From: Spirochaetota bacterium | GTDB lineage: Bacteria > Spirochaetota > Spirochaetia > Treponematales > UBA12059 | Direction: 5' to 3' | DNA: 9,146 nucleotides | Assembly (NCBI GenBank): GCA_022709445.1 | Contig: JAKLIU010000063.1 | Coordinates: forward strand, 1 to 9,146 | Shown here: positions 6,875 to 9,146 of the stretch, piece by piece | Layout of the letters: every line of letters starts with the position of its first letter | Numbering within the stretch: position 1 is the stretch's first letter | Notes under the pieces: generated by a model | Told to the model about the DNA's origin: nothing | Database searches by the model: none | Seen by the model: the letters and a program-made list of their open reading frames with translations, nothing else | Program-made: the position numbers and the translations under genes

Positions 6875-7669
6875 TCAGAGCAGGAACAGGCCCAGCACGC
6901 CGGCGGGCACCAGGTAGAGCGCGAACCAGGCCAGCTTGCCCTTGCGCACGATGGGCATGAGGACCAGGAGGGATGCGACGCCGACCGCGAAGGCGGCCAG
7001 CGCGGCCGCGGTGAGGGGCAGCACCGGGACCGCCCCGGCCAGCTCGTCCAGGTGGCGCAGCTCCAGGAGCAGGGCCCCCAGCACCGCGGGGATGGCCAGC
7101 AGGAAGGAGAACTCCCCGGCAACCTCGCGCTTCATGCCCGAGGCCATGCCCGCGCCTATGGTGATGCCGGATCGGCTGATGCCGGGAAACACGCCCAAGC
7201 CCTGGGCTATCCCCGTGATGACTCCGTGGCGCAGGCCCAGGCCGCGCCAGCCGGTGTCGCCCTTGAAGAAGGCCGTGGCTAGCAGGATGGCGGCCGTCAC
7301 GAGCAGGAGCCCGGCCACCGCCGCCGGCCGCCCCGTCAGGTCGATCCGCTCTATCGCCAGGCCTATGACGCCGGTCAGGACCGTCGCGACGATGGCCGGC
7401 GGGACTATTGCCAGGTTCTCGGCATCGGCCTCGCCGGATTTCCTGGCCAGCCAGCGGGCGCAGGAGGCCAGGATGCCCCAAATCCGTTTCCTGAACACGA
7501 CTATTATGGAAAGAAGCGTCGCCAGGTGCAGGACCACGTCAAAGAGGACCGGCACCCCGGACAGGCCCATGAAGCCCTTGAACAGGAGCAGGTGGCCGCT
7601 GGACGAGATGGGCAGGAATTCCGCGATCCCCTGGAACGCGCCGAGGATGAGCGCTTGCAGCATCGTCAT
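6875..7669 (-). CDS. uppP: Undecaprenyl-diphosphate phosphatase (UppP/BacA family)
   Basis: Polytopic membrane enzyme that dephosphorylates undecaprenyl diphosphate so that the lipid carrier for peptidoglycan and other surface glycans is recycled; overproduction of the family gives bacitracin resistance. It has 264 residues, typical for the family. The first signature GAFQGIAEFLPISSSGH spans residues 10-26, with Glu17 and His26 matching E. coli Glu21 and His30. The second signature FPGISRSGITIG lies near residues 158-169 and contains the catalytic-site Arg. Where E. coli has the other Glu of its ExxxE pair this protein has Gln13, as many homologues do. The start was placed at the ATG at 7669 because GGAGGG lies 6 bases upstream; the open frame to 7702 adds 11 residues lacking family character. 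It is the first gene of a probable uppP-ftsK-purK run, divergent from slyD. Confidence 0.95.
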   Translation of the reverse strand: MTMLQALILGAFQGIAEFLPISSSGHLLLFKGFMGLSGVPVLFDVVLHLATLLSIIVVFRKRIWGILASCARWLARKSGEADAENLAIVPPAIVATVLTGVIGLAIERIDLTGRPAAVAGLLLVTAAILLATAFFKGDTGWRGLGLRHGVITGIAQGLGVFPGISRSGITIGAGMASGMKREVAGEFSFLLAIPAVLGALLLELRHLDELAGAVPVLPLTAAALAAFAVGVASLLVLMPIVRKGKLAWFALYLVPAGVLGLFLL

Positions 7670-7675
7670 GGATGA

Positions 7676-7681
7676 CCCTCC
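7676..7681 (-). promoter_or_regulatory. Strong ribosome binding site that decides the uppP start
   Basis: GGAGGG on the minus strand with a 6-base spacer to the ATG at 7669. The ATG at 7663, two codons in, has a less suitable 12-base spacing. Confidence 0.75.
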
Positions 7682-7730
7682 GTGATGGACGCCGCGGAGC
7701 ATAGCACGAAGCGGCTTCCCGCCGCAGCCC

Positions 7731-7759
7731 TTGTCCTAAACGCGGATATTGGCTACTTT
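7731..7759 (+). promoter_or_regulatory. Candidate promoter in the uppP/slyD divergent gap
   Basis: TTGTCC at 7731-7736 and TACTTT at 7754-7759 are separated by 17 bases, in one of the few relatively AT-rich patches of this GC-rich window. Transcription from here would give a leader of about 150 bases before slyD. On the opposite strand TTGACC (7770-7765) with a weak TATCCG (7748-7743, spacer 16) could drive uppP, so the patch may be bidirectional. Matches to the sigma-70 consensus are only partial. Confidence 0.3.
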
Positions 7760-7790
7760 ATCCGGGTCAACGGCGCGATCCGTACCGAGC

Positions 7791-7826
7791 CCGGCGGCGG
7801 GGAAATCCCCAGGGGCGCCCCGCCGG
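7791..7826 (+). other. Potential structured RNA element in the slyD leader
   Basis: A perfect 7-bp outer stem (7791-7797 with 7820-7826) encloses alternating G4 and C4 blocks: GGGG 7799-7802, CCCC 7807-7810, GGGG 7812-7815, CCCC 7818-7821. These can pair in mutually exclusive ways. A second 5-bp stem (7851-7855 with 7879-7883) follows before the slyD ribosome site. No known riboswitch class was recognised. High GC makes chance hairpins common. Confidence 0.3.
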
Positions 7827-7914
7827 TTTCCGTCGACTGACGCGCGGGATCCGGGAGCCCCCAAGGGGACGGCACCGGCCCGGCTCACACCACCTGCCAG
7901 CAAGGAAGGCCCAC

Positions 7915-8490
7915 ATGACCATCGAGAAAGACCGCGTCGTTTCCATCGACTACGAGCTCAAGGACGAGGGCGGCGCCCTCATCGACCGTTCGGAGGGCGA
8001 GCCGCTCGTCTACCTCCACGGCAACGAGAACATCATACCCGGACTGGAGCGCCAGCTGGAGGGCAAGAAGGCCGGCGACAAGCTCGACTGCGTGATCGCC
8101 CCGGCCGACGGCTACGGCGAGCGCGACGACGAGCTGGTCTTCGCCGTGTCGCCCTCCGATTTCGCCGAGCCCGGCAAGATCGAGGTGGGCATGCAGTTCC
8201 AGGCCCACCAGGAGGACGGCGTCCGCATCGTCACCGTGGTCGGCGTGGACAAGGACGAGATCAAGGTCGACGCCAACCACCCGCTGGCCGGAAAGTCCCT
8301 GCACTTCTCGGTCACCGTCAAGGACGTCCGGGCGGCCAGCGAGGACGAGCTCAAGCACGGCCACGTGCACGGCGACGACCACGGCTGCGGCGGTTGCGGC
8401 TGCGACGGCGAGTGCGACGACGATGGCTGCGGCTGCGGCGACGACGACGACGGCTGCTCCGACGGGGGCTGCGGCTGCGGCTGCAAGTGA
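7915..8490 (+). CDS. slyD: SlyD-type FKBP peptidyl-prolyl isomerase with Cys-rich metal-binding tail
   Basis: Cytosolic prolyl cis-trans isomerase and chaperone. SlyD proteins also bind nickel and other metals and help metalloenzyme maturation. It has 191 residues, about the length of E. coli SlyD. The FKBP core is residues 1-70 plus about 125-145, with the pattern VSIDYELKDEGG...LVYLHGNENIIPGLERQLEGKKAGD; the inserted chaperone flap lies between (about 70-125, GYGERDDELVFAVSPSDF). The tail from His148 has 4 His (148, 150, 152, 156) and 10 Cys (158, 161, 163, 167, 172, 174, 181, 186, 188, 190) set among Asp and Gly, ending in Lys191. E. coli SlyD is His-rich instead, with fewer Cys. The ATG at 7915 has AGGAAGG about 6 bases upstream. 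One base separates its stop from the next ATG, so it is probably co-transcribed and coupled with the NusG-domain-II gene. Extensive Asp/Cys/Gly codon repetition (GGCTGC, GACGAC) marks the tail. Confidence 0.94.
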   Translation: MTIEKDRVVSIDYELKDEGGALIDRSEGEPLVYLHGNENIIPGLERQLEGKKAGDKLDCVIAPADGYGERDDELVFAVSPSDFAEPGKIEVGMQFQAHQEDGVRIVTVVGVDKDEIKVDANHPLAGKSLHFSVTVKDVRAASEDELKHGHVHGDDHGCGGCGCDGECDDDGCGCGDDDDGCSDGGCGCGCK

Positions 8491-8491
8491 G

Positions 8492-8881
8492 ATGAACGCC
8501 GGCCCCGGCCCGCGCTTCCGCCTGAAGGTCCTGGACGCGGCGATCATACTCGCCGCCGCGGGGGCCTTCGCGGCGAGCGCGGTCGCCGTGTACGGCGGCC
8601 CGGCCCCCTCGCGCGCGGTGATCTCCAGCGAACGCGGCGAGTGGACCTACCCGCTGGGCACCGACCGCGTGGTGTCCGTGGACGGACCGCTCGGGCCCAC
8701 CCTGGTCGAGATCAGGGACGGTGCCGCCTTCTTCATCGACTCGCCCTGCCGCAACAAGACCTGCCTGTCCTCCGGCCACGCGGAGCATGCGGGCGACTGG
8801 ATCGCGTGCCTGCCCAACGGGGTGTTCCTGCGCGTGGAGGGGGAATCCGGCGATGACCAGCTCGATGCCACGGTCCGCTAG
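8492..8881 (+). CDS. NusG domain II-containing membrane-anchored protein (EetA-like)
   Basis: Small protein of 129 residues with one N-terminal membrane helix (about 13-34, preceded by Arg8, Arg10 and Lys12), which predicts that the rest lies outside the cytoplasm. The remainder is a NusG-domain-II fold: strand-rich, with the family signature SPCRNKTC (84-91) and IACLPNGVFLRV (104-115). Cys86, Cys91 and Cys106 form a CX4C plus CLPN pattern. Despite the domain name it has no NusG N-terminal domain and is not a transcription factor. The ATG at 8492, one base after the slyD stop, was chosen because the open frame upstream is slyD read in another frame. It overlaps the following Gx gene by 29 bp. 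From memory, EetA of the Listeria flavin-based extracellular electron transfer locus has this description and the same partner, so a redox role is a reasonable hypothesis. Exact function is unknown. Confidence 0.88.
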   Translation: MNAGPGPRFRLKVLDAAIILAAAGAFAASAVAVYGGPAPSRAVISSERGEWTYPLGTDRVVSVDGPLGPTLVEIRDGAAFFIDSPCRNKTCLSSGHAEHAGDWIACLPNGVFLRVEGESGDDQLDATVR

Positions 8882-9146
8882 CGAAAAGCGCCGCCTGGCC
8901 GCCTTCCTGGCCGCCCTGGCGTTCTTCCTGTCCGCCGTCGAGTACATGCTCCCCCGCCCGGTGCCCTTCATGCGCGTCGGGCTGGCCAACCTTCCCATCC
9001 TGTTCGCGGTCGAGCTCCTCCCCTGGGGCTGGTACCTGGCGCTCGCCCTGGTCAAGGTCGCCGGCATGAGCCTCCTCACAGGATCCCTGTTCAGCTACGT
9101 GGCCGTGTTCTCCCTGGCGGGCACCATGGCCAGCGCCCTGGTCATG
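8853..9146 (+). CDS. Gx transporter family membrane protein (EetB-like), 3'-truncated
   Basis: The first 98 codons of a polytopic membrane protein that runs off the right edge. The short charged N-terminus (SEKRR at 10-14) is followed by a helix at about 15-33, then the family segment EYMLPRPVPFMRVGLANLPILF (Glu30; GLAN at 43-46), a second helix ending near LVK, and GMSLLTGSLFSYVAVFSLAG. This matches the family named Gx transporter or Hpre_diP_synt_I. The older name heptaprenyl diphosphate synthase component I is misleading, since it does not resemble a prenyltransferase. The ATG at 8853 has GGAGGGGGA 8-12 bases upstream. An ATG at 8865 is the alternative. It overlaps the NusG-domain-II gene by 29 bp, so the pair is tightly coupled. 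EetB of extracellular electron transfer loci belongs to this family; substrate and mechanism are unsettled. Confidence 0.88.
   Translation, partial: MTSSMPRSASEKRRLAAFLAALAFFLSAVEYMLPRPVPFMRVGLANLPILFAVELLPWGWYLALALVKVAGMSLLTGSLFSYVAVFSLAGTMASALVM

Noticed and set aside
3891..6917. A 1008-codon open frame on the plus strand, opposite ftsK and the start of purK
   Set aside because: It is antisense to clearly conserved FtsK and PurK. Its product is low-complexity (runs of Gly, His, Gln, Arg and a GSV repeat) with no family motif. Long antisense frames are normal in GC-rich coding DNA.
7708..7725. Short hairpin gcggc-ttccc-gccgc between uppP and slyD as a terminator
   Set aside because: The 5-bp stem has no U-tract, and both flanking genes are transcribed away from it, so a terminator is not expected there.
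7762..7914. A known riboswitch, SRP RNA or tRNA upstream of slyD
   Set aside because: None of the conserved boxes of the cobalamin, guanidine-I or fluoride riboswitches, the SRP RNA loop or the tRNA T-loop could be found.
8423..8491. Possible 23-residue N-terminal extension of the NusG-domain-II protein
   Set aside because: The extension is only Ala/Thr low complexity produced by the slyD tail codons. The ATG at 8492 puts a normal charged start before the membrane helix.
7749..8495. Plus-strand frame covering slyD in another phase, ending in an Arg-rich stretch
   Set aside because: The Arg/Leu-rich end is the Cys/Asp tail of SlyD read out of phase. The real frame has FKBP motifs and a proper ribosome site.

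Overview
This is a high-GC bacterial window, densely coding, with nine genes in three transcriptional blocks. The lineage cannot be fixed from nine genes. The best fit is a GC-rich member of the Spirochaetes (Treponema-like relatives). The pointers are the FtsK motor sequence (DPKIVELKLYN), the NusG-domain-II plus Gx gene pair, and the GLANLP...LFSYV...FSLAG wording of the Gx protein. All of this is family knowledge from memory and has not been searched. No rRNA, tRNA, insertion sequence, CRISPR array or phage gene was seen.

Left block, plus strand, 2-2798: a FecCD/BtuC-type ABC permease cut by the window edge, its ATPase, and CobT, joined by GTGA and ATGA overlaps. The permease and ATPase alone could serve heme, siderophore or corrinoid import. 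Overlap-coupling to CobT, which activates the lower ligand of cobamides, makes corrinoid uptake the best reading. The block would import incomplete or foreign corrinoids and finish or remodel them.

Middle block, minus strand, 7669 down to 2792: uppP (undecaprenyl-diphosphate phosphatase), ftsK (DNA translocase) and purK (N5-CAIR synthase). ftsK appears to start at a TTG and has a long linker carrying a 9-bp tandem repeat. purK and cobT converge, and their 3' ends overlap by 7 bp, so there is no room for a terminator between them.

Right block, plus strand, 7915-9146: a SlyD-type prolyl isomerase with an unusually cysteine-rich tail, a small membrane-anchored NusG-domain-II protein, and the start of a Gx-family membrane protein that runs off the window. 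The last two match the description of EetA and EetB from the flavin-based extracellular electron transfer locus of Gram-positive bacteria. This is the most interesting lead here. The 245-bp divergent gap before slyD is the only sizeable intergenic region. It holds a relatively AT-rich, promoter-like patch and a GC-rich leader with competing hairpins.
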